The notes below the pieces were generated by a model, which saw only the letters and a list, made by a program, of their open reading frames with translations, made no database searches and was not told the DNA's origin. Shown here in pieces: positions 9,843 through 20,994 of a stretch of DNA of 64,000 nt; position 1 is the first letter of the stretch; each line of letters starts with the position of its first letter. Source of the stretch: Ampullaceana balthica (lineage: Eukaryota; Mollusca; Gastropoda; Lymnaeidae). The position numbers and the translations under genes are program-made. The DNA lies in contig CALYLW010001029.1 of the NCBI GenBank assembly GCA_944989445.1, positions 1 to 64,000 on the forward strand, in the 5' to 3' direction.

Positions 9843-12800
9843 AAGCACACCATACACTTAAGAGACAGATGTGCTTTTTTGAAACGGTGCGTTAGCCAAA
9901 ATAATAGTTTTATGACCAGTTTTAAAAAGAAAAAAAAAGTTAAGTAAAACACGTATAATTTACCTTATCTATCACAGAAACTCCTTCTATACGGAAGATT
10001 ATTGCGTCCTACGCTTAAACATGGATTATGAACTTGACATTATTAAATAATAATAAATAAATAATTGTAATAAATGATAACTTTTATAAACGAGGCTCGG
10101 AGGAGGACATATCAGCTATTAATGAAATTATTTGGGAAAACAAATCATTAATTACTTGGAAGCTTGACGAAATTAGTAAACCAATTTGGCAACTGTGATG
10201 ATGATGATCAATGACTGTATGAATTTGTTAGTTATATGTTGGCTTGGTGTTAGTGAGACATCCAGATTTCTGAAAATTAAACCCGTCTAGTGGTTGGACT
10301 TTGATCCAAATCGTAAACTTTTCTTCCACTTTTAGTTAAATATAGATATAATACAGATTACTTAAATGTAAAGTTATATTTCTCTGTTTTATAGTATGTT
10401 TTCAACATTAATTTATTATCATAATTTTATGTTTTTGCTACAGTGAAAGCATTTATATTAAATTGAATTTAGTCCAATTTGAAAAAAAAACATCTTAATC
10501 TCTATATTGTTTTTTTTTCTTTCTGTAGTTTTTTTTATCTCATTAATTGATTAAAACCTGTTGAAATCTGAAACCAGCCCATCCAAAGGCTTCACAAGGG
10601 AGGTGCGGGGGTGCAGATAACACCGGGTAACACCATCACAAGAGGTGACACCAAACTCTAAAATTCTGTACGTTCCCATTATTTAGCACTGGCAGACTCA
10701 GAGGAGGCCTACGGGGTAGGTGGTGAGGGGGGGACACGATGAGCTACCGCACTTGGTGACACAAACCCTAGTGACGCCTCTGAGTCTATCTCCAAACTGT
10801 TGAACCTGATCTCATATACTGGTTTTTCCGCATCCAGCTGACGGCTCATTAACATATCTGACCATCGGTCCACGGGAAACAAATCTTAAGCACAGACAAT
10901 GGCAGTGACAAAAACACACTCCAGTCTCGGTTCTCGATCACACGAGACAGCTAATGATTTGTGACATTCACTCTTTTAAAACTATAATTCTGATCTCGTT
11001 ACAGGCTGGCATGTAGCAGTATATTGCATTCTCAACTTTTCCTTCCCAGAAGATCTTTGGCCCTGGCTCCTGTGCAAGAGAAAAATACATGGAAAAGAAG
11101 AAGTTGTTCTTAAGCCATATTATGTTTATCTGCCATCTAAGCCTGCTACAGGGTAGCTATTGAGTAAACCGTAGCCCGCAAGTATGGGGTAAAACAGGCA
11201 AATAAACCCTAACATATGGTAGCCAGTGTGTCGTCATTCAATTTTAATGAAATTACGAAAGCTTTGTGGTTGTGTGTGTGTATGTGTGTGTGTACTTTTT
11301 TATTTGAGAGAGTGCGTGTGTGTGTATTTTTGTCAGTGCGAGTTCGTACACGTGTTTTCATATTTAATTTCTTTGGAAAAAGAAGAGGAAATGGCAATAT
11401 AATTATATAACGGTTATTCTCTTTTTGAATTACTTCTATTTCATTCTTGATTTGTATTGAATCTGAAAAAAAAAGATTTAGATCTTACTTTAAATAAATT
11501 AATTGAACAATAATTTTAATACATTTTATTGGCCTTGTAAAAACTTTTCTTGGTCATTCATAATCAGGTTCTTGATATACGAAACACAATAAATAATGGA
11601 ATAGTAAAGGGAGAGCACAACATACTGGATTCATTTGGCTTTGTCAATTCGCCTCCATTGTGTAGTTTTATTTTTAAAAATTCATGGAAACCCCGAAAAA
11701 ATAGATTTTACCAAAATAACAAATATGTTAGCAATGAGAATGATTCCCTGACAATAAAAATATGAAAAAATGTGTACACTGAGCTGCAAAGAAATATCCG
11801 AGAAGACAGCGAACGGAATGCTATAGTAAATTTGTAGGTTAGAGGGTTCTTTTCCCCAGGCAATATGACGCTGAAGAGGAGAAAACAAAGTCTACAGCAA
11901 CTGATGTTAAGAAATATGATGTGAAGAATAAACATTAAGAAGAGCAAGGAACATGACTCTTATGCCATGTGTAGTCAAACCCCATGTGTGAATGGGATCG
12001 CGGTGATTAAAGGCCCGTGGGAACTCTTTGGATCCTTCCTATTCAAGTATTTGAAGATACGACATTGTTTATCCTGTAAACTGTCTTGAATTCGAGAGTC
12101 GTTTCATTTAAATAAGGAAACGAATCCCAAGTTCAAAGTGAGTACATTTCATAATTATAATTATACAGAACAAAGTTGACAATCTCAGCACATCCGCTAG
12201 TAAAACCAGGCTGATAATTAATACTATCTGAGACAAAACTGAAACATAACACAACTTTAATTTCTTTAACCCCCCTCCCCACACACACACCCACGTGGTG
12301 TTGATAAGTTTAACGACCTGACTTATCTGAAATTTAGTTCAAGAAAATTCATCACCGCTTAATCACTTCCGGTATCTTCTGATGACGGAGTCTCTTTGAC
12401 AACATGGCTGAGGCAAAGATTTATTAAAATAGAAGTTTCTTGTTTACATTAGGGTTGATCTTGAACGTAAGAATTCATAAATAGAAGCCTACCATTAAAT
12501 ACCCTAGGTTGGTTTGGGTGTTCCGGCAATTTTGGTTATAAGCGTCCCGCTATCGTGGCTCGTTGATATCAGCGGAGAAAGAGAGACAGCAAAGAGCTTG
12601 ATTCTGTAGAGGGCGATACTGTCTATGATTCAGAACTGCCACAAGTCAGAGGCAGACTCCCCCCCGAACCAAGACTTGAAAAATTAATATTACTTTACAA
12701 TGTTTGGATTTATGCCTGATTGACAATAGTTATGCATTCAATTTTAAATATATATGTTATCATGTTAAATATTTAAAAATTACTCTTAAAAAACATAGAG

Positions 12801-13066
12801 CGGTGCACGTTTCTATCCTTGTGGCATGCGCTTTATCAAGATGTACATAGTAAGTGCAAGAAAAATGTACAAGAGCCTCGCATTATTTGCCATATTTTGT
12901 GATCATTGAATGAAATAAGTTATGCATTACTATTTAACTAAACTTATTTTTTTAAAACTAATTTTGGCAAAAGATGAAGTAAATATATCTTTGAATTCCT
13001 CAGCTTTCATTGCCGTAGTTTATTCCACAACGTTCCTCTTATCGCATCCACGTTTAATACAATCAA
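9843..13066. other. Gene-poor AT-rich region
   Basis: It holds a solitary LINE/SINE 3' tail on the minus strand (9961-10018) and (GT)n runs at 11270-11330. A possible decayed hAT-type block at about 10578-10790 contains opposed AGACTCAGAGG and CCTCTGAGTCT. The overlapping short open frames at 11209-11410 and 11550-11947 have no recognisable domains. Confidence 0.45.
9961..10018 (-). repeat. Solitary LINE/SINE 3' tail
   Basis: Read on the minus strand it gives GACGCAATAATCTTCC, then AGAAGGAG, then GATAA, which is the hairpin tail of the SINE at 13067 and the LINE at 46170. No body is attached, so it is an extreme 5' truncation. Confidence 0.7.
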
Positions 13067-13340
13067 GGGGCACGGTGGTCGAGTGGCATGCGCGCTCGGC
13101 TGGCGTACCGATGGTCGAATCCTTGTGAAGGCAAAGATTTGTTCCCGGGGCCTAGGGCGTCCCTGAGTCCACCCAGCTCCGTATGGGTACCTAACATTAG
13201 TTAGGGAAATAAAGGCGGCTGGGTAATGCGTGGAACCCTTATCGCCGAGGTCTGTGAACGCTGCATCACTTGCCAACAGACGGAATGGTCTGTGGACGCA
13301 TTAATCTTCTGTATATAAGGAGCGTCTGTATAGATAAGAC
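13067..13340 (+). mobile_element. tRNA-derived SINE, near full length
   Basis: The head resembles a tRNA gene: an A-box-like GGTCGAGTGGC near 13077 and a B-box GGTCGAATCC at 13113-13122, an internal RNA polymerase III promoter. A non-tRNA body follows, and then the tail GACGC...CTTCT...GCGTC (hairpin) plus GATAA, which the LINE at 46170 also carries. Sharing a 3' tail with a LINE fits mobilisation by that LINE's enzyme. There is no convincing long target duplication. Confidence 0.8.
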
Positions 13341-13615
13341 AATTATTTTTTTTCCTTATTGGGCCTTCTCCTGCGCCACTTCGGGTTATGACTAGCCTTG
13401 TTGTTAGATGCCGGCAGATAATTTAATAGCCACTCAGCGCTGGTGTGAAGAATTTATTCATGATCTGACAACTGAAATGTACAATCAATCTATGCTATAT
13501 TTTAAACTAAAAGAAGTAAAAACATACAGATTAAAAAAAAACTCAGCGCGCTCTTATCAGTGGCGTAGCTCGAACTTTTGCCGCTCGGGGCGGTCTTCAA
13601 TTTGCCGCCCTTTTA

Positions 13616-13994
13616 GTGGCCATCCATAAATGACGGTCACGCACCGGTGGGGGGGGGGTGGTCACAAATTTGACGTCACACCAAAACGTGCAACTTTGAA
13701 TAAAAGTTCAACTGAAATATATGATTACCGACACTTCATTTAATGACGTTTTACATGGCCTAACGTATGTTAGGATATTAGAGTGCAGCCTTACACTAAA
13801 AACATATTTAAATGACAAAAAAATTGATTTCAAACATGCTCATTTTCAAATAGAAAATACGTCTTTTATAAGGGGAGGGGAGTCTTTGTGACGTCATATT
13901 GAAGAAGGGGTCTAAGTTTTTGTTGCGACGTGTGAAGAGGGGGGAGGGGTGAAAAATCAGCCAAAATCGCGTGACGTTACTTATGGAAGGCCCC
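13616..13994. mobile_element. Harbinger-type MITE, copy 1
   Basis: The ends are GTGGCCATCCATAAATGACG and CGTGACGTTACTTATGG...GGCCCC, with TTA on both sides (13613-13615 and 13995-13997). A 3-bp TTA-type duplication is typical of PIF/Harbinger elements. It is the most diverged of the three copies in the window. Confidence 0.75.
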
Positions 13995-14182
13995 TTATGT
14001 CAAACATATGATGGTTTTTATAAATAAAAAAAACATGAATAAATAATTGTAATTGAAACGAAGACGTCTTCTTCTTCTTCGTTCTCAATTTGAGTTTTGC
14101 GTATCCCCTATTGAAACGAAGTAAAGGTGTAGAACATTTTAACCATTGCATGCCCTATTTATGTAAGCAGTATTAAAAGAGG

Positions 14183-16159
14183 TATATGGCCCTACGCCCT
14201 CAGGATCAAACCCCCTCCTCAGCGCAGACGGTAACACTCTCATCACAGACAAAGAGAAGATCTTGGAGAGATGGGTCGAACATTTCGATGACGTCCTAAA
14301 TCGCCCTTCGACAATCAACGACGAAGCCATCAATCGTCTACCCCAAGTGCCCACAAACAAAGCACTCGATGACCCCCCAACCTTGCTCGAGACCCAGAAA
14401 GCAATCTATCTTCTCTCCAGTGGCAAAGCACCTGTTTCGGACGCCATACCAGCTGAGGTCTACAAGGAGGGGGGAACAGCCCTGACTGAAAGGCTCCACC
14501 AGCTGTTTCTCTTAATATGGCAGCAAGAGACGATCCCGCAGGACTTCAAAGATGCCACCATCATACATCTATATAAGCGAAAAGGAAGTAGACACGCTTG
14601 TGACAACCACAGAGGCATATCCCTGCTTTCTATCGCAGGAAATATCCTTGCCAGAATCCTCCTCAATCGCCTCACAGTCCACCTTGACCAAGGACTCCTG
14701 CCCGAAAGTCAGTGTGGATCCCGAAAAGAGCGAGGAACCATCGACATGGTGTTCGCTGCCAGGCAGCTGCAAGGGAAATGTCAGGAGCAGAATTCCGACC
14801 TGTTCTCCACCTATGTCGACCTGACCAAGGCTTTTGACACTGTTGGCAGAGAGGGTCTGTGGAAGATCATGGCCAAGTACGGTTGCCCAAGGAAATTCAT
14901 CGTCTTGGTGCAACAATTCCATGAGGGCATGCAGGCCAGAGTCCAGGACAGCGGGGAGTTTTCTGATCCTTTCCCAGTCACAAACGGGGTCAAGCAGGGC
15001 TGCGTCCTGGCACCAACACTGTTTAGACTCATGTTTTCCGCCATGCTGACAGAGGCCTTCAGAGACGAGGATGTTGGTGTCAACCTGAAGTACCGCACAG
15101 ATGGCAAGCTGTTCAACCTTCGGAGGTTCCAGGCAAAAACCAAGGTTATGACAGACATCATCAGAGACCTGCTGTTCGCTGATGACTGTGCCCTCAACGC
15201 TGTCTCAGAAGCCGACATGCAATGCAGTGTAAACCTGTTCTCCAGCGCCTGCAAAAACTTTGGTCTAACAATCAACACTAAGAAGACTGAGGTCCTCCAT
15301 CAGCCCGCGCCTGGAAGGACCTACGTAGAGCCCAACATCACTGTCAACGGCCAGAGACTCAACACAGTGCACCTGTTCACATACCTAGGCAGCACACTGT
15401 CTCAAAATGTCACCATCGATGACGAAGCGAACGTCAGAATTGCTAGAGCAAGCTCCACTTTCGGCAGGTTGTACCCTAATGTCTGGAACAGAAGAGGCAT
15501 TACCATCCAGACCAAGCTGAGAGTGTACAGGGCAGTGGTGCTCCCCACACTGCTATATGCTTGTGAAACTTGGACTGTTTATGAGCGCCATGCAAGAAAG
15601 CTTAACCACTTTCATATAACAAGCCTCAGGAAGATTCTCGGCATAAAGTGGCAGAACAAAATTCCAGACACAGTGGTACTGACCAGGGCAGGTCTCCCCA
15701 GCATCTTCACCCTCCTGATGCAGACCCAGCTTCGCTGGGCAGGGCACGTTGTCCGAATGCCAGACGATAGACTGCCAAAGAGAATCTTCTATGGTGAGCT
15801 CCAGTATGACCAGCGGACCCACGGTGGGCAAAAGAAACGCTTCAAAGACACACTAAAAGCCTCAATGAAAGCGTTTGCCATCAATCCAGACACGAGCTGC
15901 AATGGACCGATCCACCTGGCGCTCTTCCATCCACGAAGGTGCCAGGTCATGCGAGGCAAACCGGATCACGACCGCAGAAAAGAAGAGGCAAGCCCGAAAG
16001 GCCCATGCTGTCAACCCTCCAGGAGATGTCGCACTCGTCCCTTGTCCCTTCTGTTCCCGAACCTTTCGTGCAAGGATCGGCCTAATCAGCCATCTACGCA
16101 CGCACAGACAACCCTCGGATGACTAGATTGGTCCTCGTCGTATCGACGGACGAACGAAC
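14183..16159 (+). mobile_element. 5'-truncated LINE inserted in the hAT relic
   Basis: It is bounded by ATTAAAAGAGG at 14172-14182 and again at 16160-16170, an 11-bp target duplication. The reading frame is already open at the first inserted base, so the element was truncated on insertion. It retains most of the RT and the 3' end but no endonuclease domain. The antisense frames here are shadows. Confidence 0.9.
14263..16122 (+). pseudogene. LINE reverse transcriptase, truncated and frameshifted
   Basis: This frame encodes the RT of a non-LTR retrotransposon, which copies its RNA at a nicked chromosomal target. Visible motifs are DNHRGISLLS (near residue 120), ESQCGSRKERGTIDM, VDLTKAFDTV, NGVKQGCVLAP (about 240) and the catalytic LLFADD (about 302). 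The tail region has LRWAGHVVR. The frame really continues upstream to the insertion point at 14182, so the ATG is only the first internal Met. After INPDT near 15890 the true C-terminus moves to another frame, where DRSTWRS and a C2H2 finger (CPFCSRTFRARIGL then HLRTH) are found up to 16126. This is therefore a broken copy. Its architecture matches the longer LINE at 40163-44498, though the two differ a good deal in sequence. Confidence 0.88.
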
Positions 16160-16461
16160 ATTAAAAGAGGCCGCATAAGAGAATATACCTATAAGTACAC
16201 ATTTATAAAAAATACAAGATACTTTTTTTAAAGGCCACAAGAAAGTTATTGAGGTCGCAGCAAATTATGGGAGACAAAACATATTCCAAATTTACACCCA
16301 AAAACATTACCAAAAATCAATTAATATGCTTTTATTTTTTATTTATAAATATATGATTTTTTTAAAATAAAGAAATTGTTTACATCAGTATGTAAACATA
16401 TTTATACATTTACTAACCAAACTTTCATAGTAGAAAAATCGTGTATTATGCTATAAAATTG

Positions 16462-16740
16462 TTAATTATTTGTAATATCTTGTTCTATGGACAATATTGC
16501 AAGATTTTGAAGTCTAAAATCCCTCATTGTGGAGCGAAGATAATTGTTTATCAACTTCAGTTTCAAGAAGCTTCTTTAACAACTAGATACACTGATAGAA
16601 ATTGTTGAAAAAATTCTTAGCAAAATTATAATGTTGGGTACAGAATTTTCCAATCTATACTGTTGAATATATTTTAATAGATCAAATCGGTCTCCCCCCC
16701 CCCTCCGTTTTTCTAACATAATGCCTCTTCTTGTAGTGTA
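16462..16740 (-). pseudogene. hAT transposase C-terminal dimerisation region
   Basis: On the minus strand the sequence reads DLLKYIQQYRLENSVPN, then LLRIFSTISISVSSC, then a stop codon where this family normally has Glu (C-E-R-S-F). It continues in the same frame with RSFLKLKLINNYLRSTM and LAILSIEQDI. This is the hATC dimerisation region found in transposases related to ZMYM-type host proteins. The premature stop and the missing N-terminal parts make it a relic of the element that owns the 13558/17357 ends. Confidence 0.8.
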
Positions 16741-16748
16741 GCTACAAC

Positions 16749-16935
16749 CAGGGCTGGTCTTAGGCCACTGCAACATATGCGGCCGCAGTGGGCCCCGCGC
16801 TTTCATAGGCCCCACCTATCTTAATTTTCACTTATTATCGTTATAAATACCTTATCCCTACCCAAGCTGGGCCCAACCCAATCCTTTTTGCATACAAAGC
16901 CGCATAGGGCCCCGCAATTGCTAAGAACGACCCCG
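16749..16935. mobile_element. hAT-type MITE related to 6411-6598
   Basis: It begins CAGGGCTGGTCTTAGG and ends CTAAGAACGACCCCG. The interior matches the 6411-6598 copy in reverse orientation (for example GGGCCCCGCGCTTTCATAGG). No clean flanking duplication remains. It lies inside the 3.8 kb hAT relic. Confidence 0.7.
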
Positions 16936-17510
16936 TGTGCAGCCATAAAATCTGGATACTTTTTTCTTTCAAAATTGAACCGTTCTTTATCAATGTCAAT
17001 GAAGAAATCTATTTGATGTTCAATAGGAGTGCGAAAGCTTTTAAATAAAATACCAAATACACAAACTAATCGTACATATTTTTTTATATTATTTTACTGT
17101 TGAAGGCATTAGCCGACACGTTTACTGTTGTGTTAGTTTAAAAATAAAACTCAAATTTATTGTTCTCATTACACAAGTTGTTTGTGTATTTTGTATTTTT
17201 TAAAAGGCTTTATCGTAGTCTCATTCTATATGATATTAAAGGAAAAGGGTGATTGTCGGAAATGGCTTTACTTTTCAAATGCCCACAAATACCGCCCTCT
17301 AAATGAGTGCCGCCCGGGGCGGACCGCCCCCACCGCCCCCCTCTAGCTACGCCACTGGCTCTTATAGATATATCTCTTAAAAGCAAAAGTATTTAAATGT
17401 TTCTTGTTCGTAGTTACATCTCTTATGGTCTGAAAAAGGCTATTATATATTCTAGGCGCAATCGTTTCAAAAGAGCGCATTCCGAACTTCTTTCGGAGTC
17501 CACCCATAAT

Positions 17511-20030
17511 GGGAACTGTTAGAAAGGGCTGTGAGGAGGAGTTAGGTCCATTTAAAGATAAATGCTTTGAACGAAATAATGGGAACTGTTAGAAAGGGCT
17601 GTGAGGAGGAGTTAGGTCAATTTAAAGATAAATGCTTTGAACGAAATAATGGGAACTGTTAGAAAGGGCTGTGAGGAGGAGTTAGGTCCATTTAAAGATA
17701 AATGCTTTGAACGAAATAATGGGAACTGTTAGAAAGGGCTGTGAGGAGGAGTTAGGTCCATTTAAAGATAAATGCTTTGAACGAAATAATGGGAACTGTT
17801 AGAAAGGGCTGTGAGGAGGAGTTAGGTCCATTTAAAGATAACTGCTTTGAACGAAATAATGGGAACTGTTAGAAAGGGCTTTGAGGAGGAGTTAGGTCCA
17901 TTTAAAGATAAATGCTTTGAACGAAATAATGGGAACTTTTAGAAAGGGCTGTGAGGAGGAGTTAGGTCCATTTAAAGATAAATGCTTTGAACGAAATAAT
18001 GGGAACTGTTAGAAAGGGCTGTGAGGAGGAGTTAGGTCAATTTAAAGATAAATGCTTTGAACGAAATAATGGGAACTGTTAGAAAGGGCTGTGAGGAGGA
18101 GTTAGGTCCATTTAAAGATAAATGCTTTGAACGAAATAATGGGAACTGTTAGAAAGGGCTGTGAGGAGGAGTTAGGTCCATTTAAAGATAAATGCTTTGA
18201 ACGAAATAATGGGAACTGTTAGAAAGGGCTGTGAGGAGGAGTTAGGTCCATTTAAAGATAACTGCTTTGAACGAAATAATGGGAACTGTTAGAAAGGGCT
18301 TTGAGGAGGAGTTAGGTCCATTTAAAGATAAATGCTTTGAACGAAATAATGGGAACTGTTAGAAAGGGCTGTGAGGAGGAGTTAGGTCAATTTAAAGATA
18401 AATGCTTTGAACGAAATAATGGGAACTGTTAGAAAGGGCTGTGAGGAGGAGTTAGGTCCATTTAAAGATAAATGCTTTGAACGAAATAATGGGAACTGTT
18501 AGAAATGGCTGTGAGGAGGAGTTAGGTCCATTTAAAGATAAATGCTTTGAACGAAATAATGGGAACTGTTAGAAAGGGCTGTGAGGAGGAGTTAGGTCAA
18601 TTTAAAGATAAATGCTTTGAACGAAATAATGGGAACTGTTAGAAAGGGCTGTGAGGAGGAGTTAGGTCAATTTAAAGATAAATGCTTTGAACGAAATAAT
18701 GGTAACTGTTAGAAAGGGCTGTGAGGAGGAGTTAGGTCCATTTAAAGATAAATGATTTGAACGAAATAATGGGAACTGTTAGAAAGGGCTGTGAGGAGGA
18801 GTTAGGTCCATTTAAAGATAAATGCTTTGAACGAAATAATGGGAACTGTTAGAAAGGGCTGTGAGGAGGAGTTAGGTCTATTTAAAGATAAATGCTTTGA
18901 ACGAAATAATGGGAACTGTTAGAAAGGGCTGTGAGGAGGAGTTAGGTCAATTTAAAGATAAATGATTTGAACGAAATAATGGGAACTGTTAGAAAGGGCT
19001 GTGAGGAGGAGTTAGGTCCATTTAAAGATAAATGCTTTGAACGAAATAATGGGAACTGTTAGAAAGGGCTGTGAGGAGGAGTTAGGTCCATTTAAAGATA
19101 AATGCTTTGAACGAAATAATGGGAAGTGTTAGAAAGGGCTGTGAGGAGGAGTTAGGTCAATTTAAAGATAAATGCTTTGAACGAAATAATGGGAACTGTT
19201 AGAAAGGGCTGTGAGGAGGAGTTAGGTCAATTTAAAGATAAATGCTTTGAACGAAATAATGGTAACTGTTAGAAAGGGCTGTGAGGAGGAGTTAGGTCCA
19301 TTTAAAGATAAATGATTTGAACGAAATAATGGGAACTGTTAGAAAGGGCTGTGAGGAGGAGTTAGGTCCATTTAAAGATAAATGCTTTGAACGAAATAAT
19401 GGGAACTGTTAGAAAGGGCTGTGAGGAGGAGTTAGGTCTATTTAAAGATAAATGCTTTGAACGAAATAATGGGAACTGTTAGAAAGGGCTGTGAGGAGGA
19501 GTTAGGTCAATTTAAAGATAAATGATTTGAACGAAATAATGGGAACTGTTAGAAAGGGCTGTGAGGAGGAGTTAGGTCCATTTAAAGATAAATGCTTTGA
19601 ACGAAATAATGGGAACTGTTAGAAAGGGCTGTGAGGAGGAGTTAGGTCCATTTAAAGATAAATGCTTTGAACGAAATAATGGGAAGTGTTAGAAAGGGCT
19701 GTGAGGAGGAGTTAGGTCAATTTAAAGATAAATGCTTTGAACGAAATAATGGGAACTGTTAGAAAGGGCTGTGAGGAGGAGTTAGGTCAATTTAAAGATA
19801 AATGCTTTGAACGAAATAATGGGAACTGTTAGAAAGGGCTGTGAGGAGGAGTTAGGTCCATTTAAAGATAAATGCTTTGAACGAAATAATGAGAACTGTT
19901 AGAAAGGGCTGTGAGGAGGAGTTAGGTCAATTTAAAGATAAATGCTTTGAACGAAATTATAGGAACTGTTAGAAAGTGCTGTGAGGAGGAGTTAGGTCAA
20001 TTTAAAGATAAATGCTTTGAACGAAATCCT
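17511..20030. repeat. 70-bp satellite, 36 units, with higher-order repeats
   Basis: Exactly 36 units of 70 bp, beginning GGGAACTGTTAGAAAGGGCT and ending GAACGAAATAAT. Units differ at a few diagnostic positions (GTCCA/GTCAA/GTCTA, AATGC/AATGA/ACTGC, GGGAAC/GGTAAC/GGGAAG). These variants repeat in blocks: the variant string of units 16-23 (18631-19190) recurs in units 24-31 (19191-19750), an 8-unit, 560-bp period. Units 1-5 recur as units 7-11, a 6-unit, 420-bp period. No frame or gene is evident. The outer units, especially the last two, are the most diverged. Confidence 0.95.
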
Positions 20031-20792
20031 TACAAATAACCCGGTGCCAATCAATGTTCCCTCTAAGCTTCGTTGGTCCGCAGCAATAGCTGTTCTTTGA
20101 TCGGACTGCTAACAGCATCAGCTGTTCTCTTATACAGGTGAGTATACCCAACTGACCCAGGCACGTAGATGACAGAAACAAGCCCTGACCATGAGCATGG
20201 AACTAATATAGGAACTCATAAATTGATATTTTTAGACAGATTTTAAAAACCTCAGTCTTGGTATAGACCTTGACGAGTTTTGGAGCTAACACCTAATTTT
20301 AACAAGTTATAAATCTCATCTATACCTAAGGTGAATCATTTAAAAAACACAACTCAATGCTTTAATGGAAAAAAAATATATATTCAAACAAAATTTTCAT
20401 AGCATTGTAGTACAAAGCTATATATATGCCGTTGTAGATTCATACGGATGACCTAGAGAACTTGAAGGCAGATTTATTATTTTAATGTTTCCAGCGCGTG
20501 ACTGACCACCTTATCAAGCCTTGATTTATTTTTCTCTCAGTGCTATCAAAACAGAGATTCTTGAATGTCCTCGGCGTGCTGGAATTCTAATTTTTTTTGC
20601 GTATGTCTGACCTCGCAGTTTTTGTACCACCTGTAGAAAAATCGGATAAAAATATAAAAGTGGTGCGCGATTTCTACAACACGATATGCGTATATACTAT
20701 ACACACTTTATTATCACGTTTTATGTTGTTACAAAAGCATGTGTCTATTTTATTCGGTGGTAAAATATGCTACAAATTATGATTGATGATCA
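20031..20792. other. No gene; contains a MITE end fragment
   Basis: CAATGTTCCCTCTAAGC near 20053 matches one end of the MITE family at 9637, but its partner end is missing. The rest is AT-rich and unrecognised. Confidence 0.5.
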
Positions 20793-20800
20793 GCATAGAC

Positions 20801-20986
20801 CAGTGCTTCTCAAAGTGGTGGTCCTCGGACAGGTGCCGGTCCGTGGGCCATCCGCTGCCGGTCCGTAGATGATCTCAAAAAAAGGACCGAAAAAAGTGTC
20901 AGTGCAGGGAAAATAGTGCACCGGTCCCTGGTGCAATGGAAAAAAATCCTGCCGGTCCGCCATACTAAAAAGTTTGAGAAGCACTG
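20801..20986. mobile_element. hAT-type MITE (CAGTGCTTCTCAAA ends)
   Basis: The inverted ends CAGTGCTTCTCAAA and TTTGAGAAGCACTG are flanked by perfect 8-bp duplications GCATAGAC (20793-20800 and 20987-20994). Internally it repeats GCCGGTCCGT-like blocks. It is related to the element at 48458-48651. Confidence 0.9.
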
Positions 20987-20994
20987 GCATAGAC

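Larger units (their letters stand above)
13558..17357 (-). mobile_element. hAT transposon relic, 3.8 kb, with nested insertions
   Basis: The ends are CAGTGGCGTAGCT (13558) and AGCTACGCCACTG (to 17357). They are flanked by perfect 8-bp duplications GCTCTTAT (13550-13557 and 17358-17365). It contains a Harbinger MITE (13616-13994), a LINE (14183-16159), a small hAT MITE (16749-16935) and the C-terminal part of its own transposase on the minus strand. The nested LINE and MITEs must be younger than this element. Confidence 0.88.

Noticed and set aside
12405..12430. Short ATG frame (MAEAKIY) after an ETS-like CACTTCCGG
   Set aside because: It stops after seven codons with no splice donor, so there is no evidence of a gene.
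14569..15278. Minus-strand frames of 117 and 155 codons opposite the LINE
   Set aside because: Shadows of the reverse transcriptase frame; no independent motif.
17511..20030. CRISPR-like array
   Set aside because: Units are contiguous and near identical with no unique spacers. The same applies to the 27-bp, 38-bp and 56-bp arrays.
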